Positions 15,961 to 24,870 of a DNA stretch of 64,000 nt are shown here, piece by piece. The notes beneath the pieces were generated by a model, which saw only the letters and a program-made list of their open reading frames with translations, ran no database searches and had not been told where the DNA came from. The stretch is taken from contig PKUO01000052.1 of NCBI GenBank assembly GCA_002869585.1, forward strand, positions 117,790 to 181,789. Direction: 5' to 3'. Each line of letters starts with the position of its first letter. The stretch's first letter is position 1. The position numbers were made by a program, and so were the translations under genes. Source of the stretch: Sedimenticola sp. GTDB lineage: Bacteria > Pseudomonadota > Gammaproteobacteria > Chromatiales > Chromatiaceae.

Positions 15961-16125
15961 ATGAAGAAGTGGCAATGTATTGTATGTGGTTTTATCTATG
16001 ACGAGGCCCTGGGTCTGCCCGAGGAGGGCATAGACCCAGGCACCAAGTGGGAAGATATCCCCGAAGACTGGGCCTGCCCTGACTGCGGCGTCGCCAAGGC
16101 TGACTTTGAAATGTTAGAAGTCTGA
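15961..16125 (+). CDS. Rubredoxin
   Basis: Small iron protein, 54 aa, carrying one Fe in four Cys: CIVCG near the N-terminus and CPDCG near the C-terminus. The intervening sequence ([18 protein letters not shown]) is canonical rubredoxin. AAGGAG sits 8 nt before the ATG. It lies between rubrerythrin and a rubredoxin reductase, so it most likely carries electrons between them. Confidence 0.96.
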   Translation: MKKWQCIVCGFIYDEALGLPEEGIDPGTKWEDIPEDWACPDCGVAKADFEMLEV

Positions 16126-16131
16126 TCCCTT

Positions 16132-16157
16132 ATTGGCCCCTCTTCGGAGGGGCCAAT
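16132..16157 (+). other. UUCG-tetraloop hairpin between rubredoxin and reductase genes
   Basis: A perfect 11-bp stem ATTGGCCCCTC / GAGGGGCCAAT closed by TTCG in the stabilising C(UUCG)G context, 6 nt after the rubredoxin stop. There is no T-run after it, so it is more likely a stabiliser or partial block that keeps reductase expression below that of rubredoxin than a full terminator. Confidence 0.75.
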
Positions 16158-16177
16158 CTCACCAAGCGGTAACCACT

Positions 16178-17323
16178 ATGGACTCAATAATCATTATCGG
16201 CACAGGCCTGGCAGGGTACAGTCTGGCGCGGGAGTTTCGCCGGCTGGACCAGATCACCCCCCTGCTCATCATCACTGAGGATGATGGCCGGTCCTACTCC
16301 AAGCCCATGCTCAGTAATGCTCTGGCACAGGGCAAGGACGACGCCAAACTGACCCTGGCGGATGCCGAGGCGATGGCGCAGACGCTGCAGGCCCAGATCC
16401 TCACACATACCCAGGTAACAGGCATCGACAGTCATAACCGAACGGTGTTCACCCGTCAGGGCAGCCACACCTACAGCTCGCTGGTGTTTGCCATGGGTGC
16501 ACGGCCGATAAGGCTGCCCATCAAGGGAGATGGTGCGGAGGATGTCCTCTCGGTCAACAACCTGGGTGACTACGCCCACTTCCGGGAGAAACTGGAACAG
16601 GCGCAGGGCATCGCCATCATCGGTCCCGGGCTGATTGGCTGTGAATTCGCCAACGACCTGTTGCAGGTGAACAAGGCGGTCACCCTCATCGGGCCCGACC
16701 CCTACCCGATCAGCACCCTGCTGCCGGAAAGCGCAGGGACCGCTCTGCAGAGCGCACTGCAAAAAACCGGCGTGGGCTGGCGCCTCGGCAGCGTCGTCGA
16801 TCAGATCGACAAGCTCCCGAACGGCTATCGGCTGTTGCTGAGCAATGGTGATCAGTTGGAGGCCGACCTGGTGCTCTCTGCGGTCGGACTGCGCCCGAAT
16901 ATCGGCCTGGCGGCGGAAACGGGCATTGCCACCAACCGCGGCATCGTCACTGACCGCAACCTGCAGACCAGCATGGCCCGAGTCTACGCCCTGGGCGATT
17001 GTGCCGAGGTCGATGGCCTCAATCTACCCTATGTGGCGCCGCTGATGATTGGCGCCCGGGCGCTGGCCAAGACCCTGGCAGGCACACCGACTGCGGTGGA
17101 ATATCCGGCGATGCCGGTTGTGATCAAAACCCCGGCATGCCCCATCGTGGCTGCGCCACCACCGAGGTCGGCCGAGGGTGCATGGGAAATCAGCGCAGAT
17201 CAGGACAATGTCACCGCCCTGTTCCGTTCGGCTGACGGGCAACTGCAGGGATTTGTCCTGACCGGGACGGCTGTCAGTCAAAAGCAGGCGCTGACCAAAC
17301 AACTGCCGGCGCTCCTCGCCTAA
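16178..17323 (+). CDS. Rubredoxin-NAD(P)+ reductase, FAD-dependent
   Basis: FAD-dependent pyridine-nucleotide oxidoreductase, 381 aa from the ATG at 16178. A longer in-frame start at 16133 lies inside the upstream hairpin and is unlikely. The FAD motif is at the N-terminus (IIIIGTGLAGYSLAREFRRL), the NAD(P) motif is IIGPGLIGCEFAND, and the second FAD contact is VYALGDCAEVDG. Size and domain order match AlkT/rubredoxin reductase rather than nitrite or glutathione reductase. The C-terminal 70 residues form the small rubredoxin reductase tail domain. It completes an NAD(P)H to rubredoxin to rubrerythrin chain. Confidence 0.9.
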   Translation: MDSIIIIGTGLAGYSLAREFRRLDQITPLLIITEDDGRSYSKPMLSNALAQGKDDAKLTLADAEAMAQTLQAQILTHTQVTGIDSHNRTVFTRQGSHTYSSLVFAMGARPIRLPIKGDGAEDVLSVNNLGDYAHFREKLEQAQGIAIIGPGLIGCEFANDLLQVNKAVTLIGPDPYPISTLLPESAGTALQSALQKTGVGWRLGSVVDQIDKLPNGYRLLLSNGDQLEADLVLSAVGLRPNIGLAAETGIATNRGIVTDRNLQTSMARVYALGDCAEVDGLNLPYVAPLMIGARALAKTLAGTPTAVEYPAMPVVIKTPACPIVAAPPPRSAEGAWEISADQDNVTALFRSADGQLQGFVLTGTAVSQKQALTKQLPALLA

Positions 17324-17330
17324 TGGCCTG

Positions 17331-18062
17331 TCAGTCGATAATGCACAGCAGGGAGAGCAGCCAGGGGAGGATAATCGCGGTAGTGAAGGCGGAGAGCGCC
17401 ATCGCCAACCCGGAGAAAGCACCCATCTCCTCGCTCTGCTGAAAGGCCCGGGCGGTGCCGATGCCGTGGGAAGTGAGGCCGAGGGAGAAGCCGCGGATAC
17501 TATCATCCTTGATACGCATCAGGTCAAACACCTTGGTCCCGATGACTGCACCGACAATGCCGGTGATCACCACCAGCGCCGCTGTCAGGGAAGGCAGGCC
17601 ACCGATCTTCTCCGCAACACCCATGGCGATCGGCGCGGTCACCGACTTGGGCGCCAGCGACAGCAGGGTCGCCTTGCTGGCGCCCAGCGCCATGGCAATG
17701 CCCACCGCGCTCAACCCGGCAAAGGCAACCCCCACCAGCAGCGCTGTGACCAGCGGCAACCAGAGGGTCCTGAGTTTGTTTAGCTGCTTGTATAACGGAA
17801 CCGCGAGGGCCACTGTGGCCGGACCGAGAAGAAAATGAACGAACTGCGCCCCTTCAAAGTATTCCGTATAGGGGGTGTCGGTAAGCATCAGCAAGGCGAT
17901 CAGAAACAGCACCGAGATGGCCACCGGATTCAGCAAGGGATTGTTGCCGGCATAGCGGTAGAGTGCATAGGCGCTTTGATAGGCGATCAGGGTCGCCGTC
18001 AAACCCAGCAGCGGCGAGGCGGAGAGATAGACCCAGAGCCTGAAGAACTCATTCTCCGCCAT
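17331..18062 (-). CDS. lrgB: LrgB/CidB-family membrane protein
   Basis: Inner-membrane LrgB (PF04172-type) protein, about 243 aa with multiple helices. Recognisable segments are LALGASKATLLSLAPKSVTA and SLGLTSHGIGTARAFQ. I chose the ATG at 18062 (GGAG 8 nt upstream) over a GTG at 18071. It overlaps lrgA by 14 nt. LrgAB/CidAB are described as holin-like pairs controlling murein hydrolase release, or as carriers of small organic acids. It ends 7 nt from the convergent rubredoxin reductase. Confidence 0.9.
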   Translation of the reverse strand: MAENEFFRLWVYLSASPLLGLTATLIAYQSAYALYRYAGNNPLLNPVAISVLFLIALLMLTDTPYTEYFEGAQFVHFLLGPATVALAVPLYKQLNKLRTLWLPLVTALLVGVAFAGLSAVGIAMALGASKATLLSLAPKSVTAPIAMGVAEKIGGLPSLTAALVVITGIVGAVIGTKVFDLMRIKDDSIRGFSLGLTSHGIGTARAFQQSEEMGAFSGLAMALSAFTTAIILPWLLSLLCIID

Positions 18063-18423
18063 CGGGCGCACTCCGCTTGCCGGTGAGGCGGATCATCACA
18101 CTAAGAATAAAGGCGGTAAAGGCGAGCGACAACACCGTGCTCAGCAACAGCGCCACGCCCATTGGCAACCACTCCGCCTCGATGCGCTGAAAATGCACCA
18201 TCACTCCCACCCCCGCAGGCACGAACAGCAGCGAGAGATGGCTCAGCAAGCTATTGGCGGTTGCGTTCAGCGACTCACTGACGTGGCCTCGGATAATCAG
18301 GGTGGCCAGCAGCAACAGCATTCCAACCACCGGACCGGGAATGCTCAGACCGGTGAAAAACACCAGGACCTCGCCCACCAGCTGGTAGATCAGCAACAGC
18401 GTTATCCCGGATAACAGCCCCAT
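18049..18423 (-). CDS. lrgA: LrgA/CidA-family membrane protein
   Basis: Holin-like partner of lrgB, about 124 aa with four transmembrane helices. Family features are GLSIPGPVVGMLLLLATL and LSLLFVPAGVGVMVHF. The open frame reaches 18504, but the ATG at 18423 has an AAGGG site about 6 nt upstream and gives the usual family length, so I use it. It is the first gene of the lrgAB pair. Confidence 0.88.
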   Translation of the reverse strand: MGLLSGITLLLIYQLVGEVLVFFTGLSIPGPVVGMLLLLATLIIRGHVSESLNATANSLLSHLSLLFVPAGVGVMVHFQRIEAEWLPMGVALLLSTVLSLAFTAFILSVMIRLTGKRSAPDGGE

Positions 18424-18542
18424 CAGCAGCCCTTGCCAGAGAACCGCCGCAAGACAACAGGCGGAAATAGAGGCTGTTTGAGTTTGCGCATGGTGCGGCC
18501 ACACTGCAGGCTTGCAACGACCCTTGCAGGGTCCCGGGGAAT

Positions 18543-18616
18543 TGGAGCGGGTGAGGAGAATCGAACTCCCGTATGCAGCTTGGGAAGCTGCCGTTCTACC
18601 ATTGAACTACACCCGC
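18543..18616 (-). tRNA. tRNA-Gly (CCC)
   Basis: 74-nt cloverleaf with encoded CCA. The acceptor stem is GCGGGTG/CACCCGC, and the anticodon arm is GCAGC-TTCCCAA-GCTGC with anticodon CCC. The T-arm contains GTTCGATTC. It is a single gene between lrgA and the acyl-CoA synthetase. Confidence 0.95.
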
Positions 18617-18659
18617 ATGTGAGCGCATCATAGTATGAGTTGTGCTCCATGCAAAGACC

Positions 18660-20498
18660 CTATCGGCGATCACCTGCGGCAGGGCCATCCTGATACATTG
18701 CCTGCGCCTCGGCGGCAAAGCGTTCCAGCACCTGGGGCCGCTTGATCTTCATGGTTGGCGTCAACAGGCCATTATCCACCGTCCAGGGCTCGAGAAACAG
18801 TGTAACCCGGCGGATTTTCGCGTAGCCGGGAAAGCCTTTCAGGGCGTCCTTGGTGTGACGCATCACCACCGCATGCACCTTGGCATCCTGCAGGCTTTCC
18901 GGTTTCATCGGGTCCAGACCGCAATCCTGGGCAAGCCCAGGCCAAAAATCGCCATCGAGTACGATAAAGGCGCTCAGATAGGGCTGCCCCTCGCCGATCA
19001 CCATCACCTGTTCGAACAGCGGATTCAGGGCGATGGCCAGTTCCATATCGCCAGGAGGCACCTTCTCGCCATTGGACAGCACCAGGATGTCCTTGATACG
19101 CCCGGTGATGTAGATGTGATTGTTGTCGATGCGCGCCTGGTCACCGGTATGCAGCCAGCCTTTGGAGTCGATCATCTTGGCGGTCGCCGAGTGGTTGTTC
19201 CAGTACCCCATCATCACCCCGGGACTCTTCACCAGCAGCTCATTGTCCTCGCCGATGCGCACCTGGATACCGCGCAGGGGCACCCCCACGCTGGCGGGTT
19301 CGTTGTCCTGGACCGGGTTGACGCTGATCACCGGGCTGGTTTCCGTCAGCCCATAACCCTGCAGGATCGGCACCCCGAGCCCGATAAATACCTTGGCGAT
19401 GTCCGGCGACAGGGGGGCGCCGCCGCTGACGGCAATGCGCAACTTGCCACCCAGCTTAGAGGTTATCTTGGACGCCACCGCCTTGTTCAGCAGTGGCCAT
19501 AACAGCATCGATGGGCGCCAACCGGTCTTACCCTGTTGCCGCAGAAAACGCTTCCAGCCGACATCGACCGTTGTCTCGAACAGGGCGCGCACCAGCTTCG
19601 GGCGTTGTGACATCTGGTCCTTGACCCGGCCATAGACCCGCTCGAAGATCCTCGGCACCGCAATCAGCACCGTCGGCTGGATAATCTGCAGATCCTCCGC
19701 CAACTGACCAACCGAACGCGCATAGGCTACCGAGGAGCCGGTCATCACCGGCAGATAGTAGCCGGCGGTGCGCTCCAGGGTGTGCGACAGGGGAAGAAAG
19801 GAGAGGAAACTGTCCTGCAGGAAGACATCGATCACGGTGATCGAGGCGTGCGAAACCGAGAGCATGTTGTGATGGCTCAGCATCACACCCTTGGAACGGC
19901 CGGTGGTTCCTGAGGTGTAGACAATCGAGGCCAGCTCGTGGGGATCGCCCTTGCGCCGTCGCAGATGTGACCCCTGGGCTGGCAGCCAGCTGCCGACAAT
20001 ACGCACACGCTCGTCTTTTTCCGCCAGTGACTCCGCCTCCTTGCCCGGATCGAGCAGCAGCACACGGCGCACGCTGCTCTCCTCGCCGACCACGGTCTGC
20101 AGGCGCTTCCAGCGTCCCGCATCCTGGACCAGCAGCAGCTTGACTGCCGAGTCATCGAGGATATAGGCGATGTTCTCCGGGCGATCGTCTGTATACAGCG
20201 GCACCACCACCAGCCCCATGCCGAGACAGGCCTGGTCGAACACCACCCAGTCGGGGCAGTTGCGCAACACCAGCGCCACCCGGTCGCCCGGATGCAGCCC
20301 CTCATGGGAGAGCGCATCCTGCCAGCGGGCGATCTGCTCACCGATCTCCCGCCAGCTGTAGTCGACCCAGCTCTTGGTCTCACGGTCGAAGCTGCGGTAG
20401 GCCAGATTGTCCGGCGTGCGCTTTATCCGCTGGACAAACAGGCCGTCCAGGGTTTCTGCGTCCTCCACGGAGATAAGGTCTTCGGTCCATTCACTCAA
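18660..20498 (-). CDS. Long-chain acyl-CoA synthetase (AMP-binding)
   Basis: Activates fatty acids to acyl-CoA through an acyl-AMP intermediate; peripheral or cytoplasmic, about 612 aa. The P-loop signature is VYTSGTTGRSKGVMLSH, followed by GYGLTETSPVISV and the adenylate-binding WLHTGDQARID. It looks like the large bacterial FAA1-like group rather than E. coli FadD. I place the start at a TTG (20498) because GAGGAGG lies 8 nt upstream; the frame stays open to 20570, but that start has no such site. A Lys in the C-terminal TPTMKIKRP segment is the likely catalytic one. Confidence 0.88.
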   Translation of the reverse strand: MSEWTEDLISVEDAETLDGLFVQRIKRTPDNLAYRSFDRETKSWVDYSWREIGEQIARWQDALSHEGLHPGDRVALVLRNCPDWVVFDQACLGMGLVVVPLYTDDRPENIAYILDDSAVKLLLVQDAGRWKRLQTVVGEESSVRRVLLLDPGKEAESLAEKDERVRIVGSWLPAQGSHLRRRKGDPHELASIVYTSGTTGRSKGVMLSHHNMLSVSHASITVIDVFLQDSFLSFLPLSHTLERTAGYYLPVMTGSSVAYARSVGQLAEDLQIIQPTVLIAVPRIFERVYGRVKDQMSQRPKLVRALFETTVDVGWKRFLRQQGKTGWRPSMLLWPLLNKAVASKITSKLGGKLRIAVSGGAPLSPDIAKVFIGLGVPILQGYGLTETSPVISVNPVQDNEPASVGVPLRGIQVRIGEDNELLVKSPGVMMGYWNNHSATAKMIDSKGWLHTGDQARIDNNHIYITGRIKDILVLSNGEKVPPGDMELAIALNPLFEQVMVIGEGQPYLSAFIVLDGDFWPGLAQDCGLDPMKPESLQDAKVHAVVMRHTKDALKGFPGYAKIRRVTLFLEPWTVDNGLLTPTMKIKRPQVLERFAAEAQAMYQDGPAAGDRR

Positions 20499-20610
20499 GA
20501 TCGAATCCTCCTCATTTATCGTTGTTATGCTTGGAGATGCCAGTTTAGTGTAGAATTTGAAAGAATACATCCATTACACTATTTCAGGCGCAACCTGCAG
20601 CACAGCGAAC

Positions 20611-20811
20611 ATGCAGATTTATATAAACGGCGAACAAAAACAGGTCAGCGACAACCTGATCATGAGCGATCTGATCGAGATGCTGGAGCTGACCGGACAG
20701 CGCATCGCGGTAGAGATCAATGAAGAGCTGGTGCCGAGAAGCACTTTCAGCTCCCATCAGCTGAGCGAAGGCGATCAGGTAGAGATCGTCAATGCCATTG
20801 GTGGCGGCTGA
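20611..20811 (+). CDS. thiS: Thiamine sulfur carrier protein ThiS
   Basis: Ubiquitin-like sulfur carrier for thiazole synthesis, 66 aa starting MQIYINGEQKQV and ending in the diglycine tail (VNAIGGG) that is thiocarboxylated. The longer open frame from 20557 adds 18 unrelated residues and is not used. It is 74 nt upstream of thiG, which uses its sulfur. Confidence 0.94.
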   Translation: MQIYINGEQKQVSDNLIMSDLIEMLELTGQRIAVEINEELVPRSTFSSHQLSEGDQVEIVNAIGGG

Positions 20812-20885
20812 TCCCTTTCGGACCGGCCCCACCGCCAATCCCCAGAACATCCCAGTAACCTGGATCAACCATTGAAGTGATAACC

Positions 20886-21677
20886 ATGTCCAATTTGACC
20901 AACGACACCCTGACCATTGCCGGAAAAACCTATAGCTCGCGCCTCCTGGTAGGCACCGGAAAGTACAAGGATATGCAGGAGACACGGCAGGCCATCGAGA
21001 CCAGTGGTGCCGAGATCATCACCATTGCCGTGCGCCGCACCAACATGGGCCAGAATGCGGATGAACCCAATATTCTGGATATCCTGCCCCCTGACAGATA
21101 CACCATCCTGCCCAACACCGCCGGCTGCTACGACGCCAAGACGGCTGTTCGCACCTGCAAACTGGCGCGCGAACTCCTGGATGGCCACAACCTGGTGAAA
21201 CTGGAGGTGCTGGGTGACGAAAAAACCCTGTTTCCGGATGTCATTCAGACCCTGAGCGCCGCCGAAGAGCTCATCAAGGATGGCTTCGACATCATGGTCT
21301 ACACCAATGATGACCCGATCATCGCCCGCGAGCTGGAACAGATGGGTTGCGTGGCGGTAATGCCTTTGGCCGCGCCGATCGGTTCCGGGCTGGGCATCCG
21401 CAACAAGCTCAACATCATGACCATTGTCGAGAACGCCAAGGTGCCCATCATTGTGGATGCCGGGGTGGGTACCGCCTCAGACGCCGCCGTAGCCATGGAA
21501 CTGGGTTGTGACGGCGTGCTGATGAACACCGCCATCGCCGCCGCGCAACAGCCGGTGCTGATGGCCTCGGCCATGCGCAAGGCGATTGAGGCCGGACGCG
21601 AGGCCTTTCTGGCCGGACGCATGCCCGCCAAGCGCTTTGCCTCGGCCTCTTCACCAATCGATGGCCTGTTCTTCTGA
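20886..21677 (+). CDS. thiG: Thiazole synthase ThiG
   Basis: Builds the thiazole ring of thiamine from deoxyxylulose 5-phosphate, dehydroglycine and ThiS-thiocarboxylate. The 263-aa TIM-barrel protein has [13 protein letters not shown] at the N-terminus, the Schiff-base lysine region [17 protein letters not shown], and the phosphate-binding loops ([26 protein letters not shown]). A GTG start 9 nt upstream is possible. The thiS-thiG-trmB order is common in gammaproteobacteria. Confidence 0.96.
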   Translation: MSNLTNDTLTIAGKTYSSRLLVGTGKYKDMQETRQAIETSGAEIITIAVRRTNMGQNADEPNILDILPPDRYTILPNTAGCYDAKTAVRTCKLARELLDGHNLVKLEVLGDEKTLFPDVIQTLSAAEELIKDGFDIMVYTNDDPIIARELEQMGCVAVMPLAAPIGSGLGIRNKLNIMTIVENAKVPIIVDAGVGTASDAAVAMELGCDGVLMNTAIAAAQQPVLMASAMRKAIEAGREAFLAGRMPAKRFASASSPIDGLFF

Positions 21678-21694
21678 GCCATCTGCCCACCAAG

Positions 21695-22393
21695 ATGCCA
21701 GACAGCCCTAGCCCGGAACATCCGCGGAAGATCCGCAGCTACGTGCTGCGCGAGGGGCGTCTGACCGCCGGACAGGAGCGCGCCTTCGAGACCCTCTGGC
21801 CGAAGTTCGGGATTGATTTTGCCGGCCAGGCCCTGGACCTGCCCGCCCTGTTCGGCAATGACAGTCCGATACGGCTGGAGATCGGTTTCGGCAACGGCGA
21901 ATCACTGGCGCAGATGGCGGCGGGGGACCCCGACAACAACTACCTCGGTATCGAGGTGCACAGGCCCGGTGTCGGTCATCTACTGATGAAGATCGAAGAA
22001 CTGGGTCTGGGCAATGTCCGGGTGATGCGCCATGACGCCGTCGAGGTCCTGGAAAAGGGTATTGCAACAGCGGCCCTGCAGGGGGTGTTTCTGTTCTTCC
22101 CCGACCCCTGGCACAAGAAACGTCACCACAAACGCCGCATTCTCAAATCCAGCCTGGTCAAAGAACTGGCCCGGGTGATTCGCCCCGGCGGTTTCTTCCA
22201 CGCTGCCACCGACTGGGAACACTACGCCGCGCAGATGATGGAGGTGCTTAGCGAAGCGCCTGAACTGTTCAGCAACAGTGCCGGTTCCGGGCAGTTCACC
22301 GCCCGCCCCGACTACCGACCGCTGACCAAGTTCGAACAGCGTGGACAGAGGCTCGGACACGGGGTCTGGGATCTGATCTTCATGCGGCGCTGA
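21695..22393 (+). CDS. trmB: tRNA (guanine-N7-)-methyltransferase
   Basis: SAM-dependent enzyme that methylates G46 in the tRNA variable loop; 232 aa. It has the conserved RSYVLREGRLTAGQ start, the SAM site LEIGFGNGESL, the catalytic FFPDPWHKKRHHKRRI segment and the C-terminal TKFEQRG. It lies 17 nt after thiG and its stop overlaps the next start by one base. Confidence 0.95.
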   Translation: MPDSPSPEHPRKIRSYVLREGRLTAGQERAFETLWPKFGIDFAGQALDLPALFGNDSPIRLEIGFGNGESLAQMAAGDPDNNYLGIEVHRPGVGHLLMKIEELGLGNVRVMRHDAVEVLEKGIATAALQGVFLFFPDPWHKKRHHKRRILKSSLVKELARVIRPGGFFHAATDWEHYAAQMMEVLSEAPELFSNSAGSGQFTARPDYRPLTKFEQRGQRLGHGVWDLIFMRR

Positions 22394-23007
22394 TGGACGG
22401 CCTGGCGCTGCACAATTTCTCAAGTCCGGGTCTTCAGCCCTTCAGTCTGGAGCTCCAACCGGGACAATGCATCACCCTGTCCGGACCCTCGGGTTGCGGC
22501 AAGACCCGGCTGCTGCGGGCGATTGCCGATCTCGACCCGAATGCCGGTACTATCGCCCTCGCCGATCTGCCCCGAAACCGGATAGCACCGACCGACTGGC
22601 GCCGGCAGGTGGGCTATCTGCCGGCTGAAAGTCACTGGTGGGGTGAAAAAGTGAGTGATCACTTCGCAGACCAGGACAGCGCAGAGCTGGAGATACTGCT
22701 GAGCGCCCTGGGCTTTTCCAGCGAAGTGATGAACTGGGAGATCGCCCGCCTCTCCAGCGGAGAACGTCAGCGCCTGGCCCTGGCCAGACTGCTGATCGGC
22801 AATCCCAAGGTGCTGCTGCTGGATGAGCCCACGGCCAATCTGGACCAGGAGAACATCGGACGGGTTGAGGCCTTGCTGACTCAATACCGCACGGAACACC
22901 ACACTGCCCTGCTGTGGGTGAGCCATGACCGGGCGCAACGGCAACGTGTCGCCCAAGCCGCCCTGCGCTTTCACAAAGACACACTGGAGTCCGAACCATG
23001 GAGCTGA
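22393..23007 (+). CDS. fetA: Iron export ABC ATP-binding protein FetA
   Basis: ATPase of the FetAB (YbbLM) exporter, 204 aa, short for an ABC domain as usual for this family. It has Walker A LSGPSGCGKTR, signature RLSSGERQRLALAR and Walker B VLLLDEPTANLD. In E. coli FetAB exports iron and raises peroxide resistance. It is in one operon with fetB (10-nt overlap) and follows trmB directly, so it may be read from the thiS promoter. Confidence 0.88.
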   Translation: MDGLALHNFSSPGLQPFSLELQPGQCITLSGPSGCGKTRLLRAIADLDPNAGTIALADLPRNRIAPTDWRRQVGYLPAESHWWGEKVSDHFADQDSAELEILLSALGFSSEVMNWEIARLSSGERQRLALARLLIGNPKVLLLDEPTANLDQENIGRVEALLTQYRTEHHTALLWVSHDRAQRQRVAQAALRFHKDTLESEPWS

Positions 23008-23798
23008 TCCAACTCACTCCCTGGGATCTCTCCATCGCCAGCCTGATGGTCCTCGGCCTGGCGTTGCTCTCCTGGCATCTGCAACTGGGTATTGAAAAAC
23101 GCCTGCTCTGGGCAACGGCACGCACCATTGTGCAGCTGACCCTGCTGGGTCTGGTGCTGAAAACCCTGTTCAGCCAGGACCACCCGCTGCTGATCGGCCT
23201 GCTGACCCTGTTCATGCTCGGGGTGGCCGGATATGAGGTGATGGCGCGGCAGGAGCGCCGCTTTACCGGCAGCTGGGGAATGGGGATTGGCACGCTGTCG
23301 ATGTTCATCTCATCGTTCAGCATCACCCTGATCGCGGTGCACATCGTCATCAGCGTCGATCCCTGGTACACCCCGCAGTACCTGATTCCACTGCTCGGCA
23401 TGCTGCTGGGCAATACCATGTCGGGGATGGCCATCGCCCTGGACAATCTCACCCAGAACGCCTACCTGCAGCGCGGGGCGATCGAGGCGCGCTTGATACT
23501 CGGCCACAACTGGGATCAGGCGATCCGGGATATCCGGCGCAACGCCCTGCGCTCCGGCCTGATCCCGATCATCAACGCCATGGCGGCGGCAGGGGTTGTG
23601 AGTCTGCCGGGCATGATGACCGGCCAGATACTCGCCGGCAGTCCGCCGATGGAGGCCGCGAAGTATCAGATCATGATCATGCTGCTGATTGCGGTCGGAA
23701 CTGGGCTTGGCGCTATCTTCGCGGTCTGGATCGGCTCCTATCGACTGTTCGACGAGCGCCAGCGCCTGCGCCTCGACCGCCTGCGAAATCCTACCTAG
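22998..23798 (+). CDS. fetB: Iron export ABC permease FetB (UPF0014)
   Basis: Permease partner of FetA, 266 aa, with about seven transmembrane helices. UPF0014 hallmarks are ATARTIVQLTLLGLVL, LLGMLLGNTMSGMAIAL and LPGMMTGQILAGSPP. The stop overlaps the stop of the opposing small membrane gene. The combination with OxyR, YggX and rubrerythrin elsewhere in the window fits iron and peroxide control. Confidence 0.9.
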   Translation: MELIQLTPWDLSIASLMVLGLALLSWHLQLGIEKRLLWATARTIVQLTLLGLVLKTLFSQDHPLLIGLLTLFMLGVAGYEVMARQERRFTGSWGMGIGTLSMFISSFSITLIAVHIVISVDPWYTPQYLIPLLGMLLGNTMSGMAIALDNLTQNAYLQRGAIEARLILGHNWDQAIRDIRRNALRSGLIPIINAMAAAGVVSLPGMMTGQILAGSPPMEAAKYQIMIMLLIAVGTGLGAIFAVWIGSYRLFDERQRLRLDRLRNPT

Positions 23799-24019
23799 CT
23801 TTTCTGGCCCCGGACACGCATCAGTTTCAGCACCAGCACCACGATCGGCGCACCATGCAGCAACAGGTCAAAAATATCGAGCGGCTTTACTAGCGTCCCA
23901 TCAGCCAGCATCTTCAGCTTTTCCCAGACATGGGGTTCGGGAACAAAGGGCGCCAGCCCCAGCAACAACGCCGCCATGATCACCAACGGCATCGACAACT
24001 CATCCAACCAGTTCATCAC
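23795..24019 (-). CDS. Small inner-membrane protein, unknown function
   Basis: 74-aa protein with two predicted helices (LVIMAALLLGLAPF and the C-terminal HGAPIVVLVLKLM) around PEPHVWEKLKML. Proteins of this type are conserved in gammaproteobacteria and, as I recall, loosely annotated 'RND transporter', but they are far too short for an RND pump. Its stop codon interlocks with that of fetB (CTAG) in convergent orientation. Confidence 0.65.
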   Translation of the reverse strand: MMNWLDELSMPLVIMAALLLGLAPFVPEPHVWEKLKMLADGTLVKPLDIFDLLLHGAPIVVLVLKLMRVRGQKS

Positions 24020-24134
24020 TCAACAACTCCAGATCTATGACGGCAGCCAATAAGGGCGGTTATTATGGCACACTGTAGCCATAAATCCCGTTGCGGGCTC
24101 AGTTCCTGATTGCATTCAAGGTCACCTATCGTCC

Positions 24135-24440
24135 ATGCCAACCATCATCATCCTTCTGCTGTTTGCCGCGCTTGTCTGGTTCTGGCTGGACGGGGCGCGG
24201 GCGCGGGAGATCGCCACCGCCATCAGCAGTGCGGCCTGCAAACAGCGTGGGCTGCAATTTCTCGATCAGACAGTCGCCCTGCGAAGTTTGGGGTTACGCT
24301 GGACCTTGGAAGGGGTGCGGATTCGTAGGGTGTTCCGCTTTGATTTCAGTGAAGAGGGTGCTGGTCGCCGCAGTGGCCATATCGTCCTGATCGGCATCCG
24401 GATGCAGGAGTTCAGCCTTGGCCTGCCCAGCGAGGAGTGA
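24135..24440 (+). CDS. DUF3301 membrane-anchored protein
   Basis: 101-aa protein with one N-terminal helix (IIILLLFAALVWFWLDG) followed by ARAREIATAISSAACKQRGLQFLDQ... and a short soluble domain. This is the DUF3301 pattern found in gammaproteobacteria. Function unknown. It is monocistronic and convergent with sspB. Confidence 0.78.
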   Translation: MPTIIILLLFAALVWFWLDGARAREIATAISSAACKQRGLQFLDQTVALRSLGLRWTLEGVRIRRVFRFDFSEEGAGRRSGHIVLIGIRMQEFSLGLPSEE

Positions 24441-24459
24441 CATCAGCCACCCCCACGGA

Positions 24460-24870
24460 TCACTTGACCACTTTCAGAACCGGGCGGTCCCTGGGTGGCT
24501 TGGGGTCGTCATCGGGCGGTGTCTGTTCGGATTCATCGACATATTCATCCGGAAACAGCATGCCACGGCCGTTTTCCCGGGCATAGATCCCCAGCACGGC
24601 GGAAGGTGGTACATAGACATCCATCGATTTGCCGGCAAAGCGCGCATTGAAGGTGATCGCGTCATTACCCAGTTCCAAGCCACGCACCGCGGTCGGACTG
24701 ATATTGAGGACGATGCGCCCCTCTTCCACGAACTGGTTGGGGACGATGACGCTCTCCTCCTCCGCATCGACCAACAGATGCGGAGTCAGGTCATTATCCA
24801 CCAGCCACTCGTAGAGCGCGCGGATCAGATAGGGCCGGTTTGAGCTGAGGTTCACCACCGCCCGGATCAC
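24460..24870 (-). CDS. sspB: ClpXP specificity-enhancing factor SspB
   Basis: Adaptor that binds ssrA-tagged proteins and delivers them to ClpXP; 136 aa. The globular part starts NLSSNRPYLIRALYEWLVDN and contains ALGIYARENG-like elements. A flexible acidic linker ends in the ClpX-binding tail RPVLKVVK, nearly identical to the E. coli tail. The start overlaps sspA by 4 nt. Confidence 0.94.
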   Translation of the reverse strand: MIRAVVNLSSNRPYLIRALYEWLVDNDLTPHLLVDAEEESVIVPNQFVEEGRIVLNISPTAVRGLELGNDAITFNARFAGKSMDVYVPPSAVLGIYARENGRGMLFPDEYVDESEQTPPDDDPKPPRDRPVLKVVK

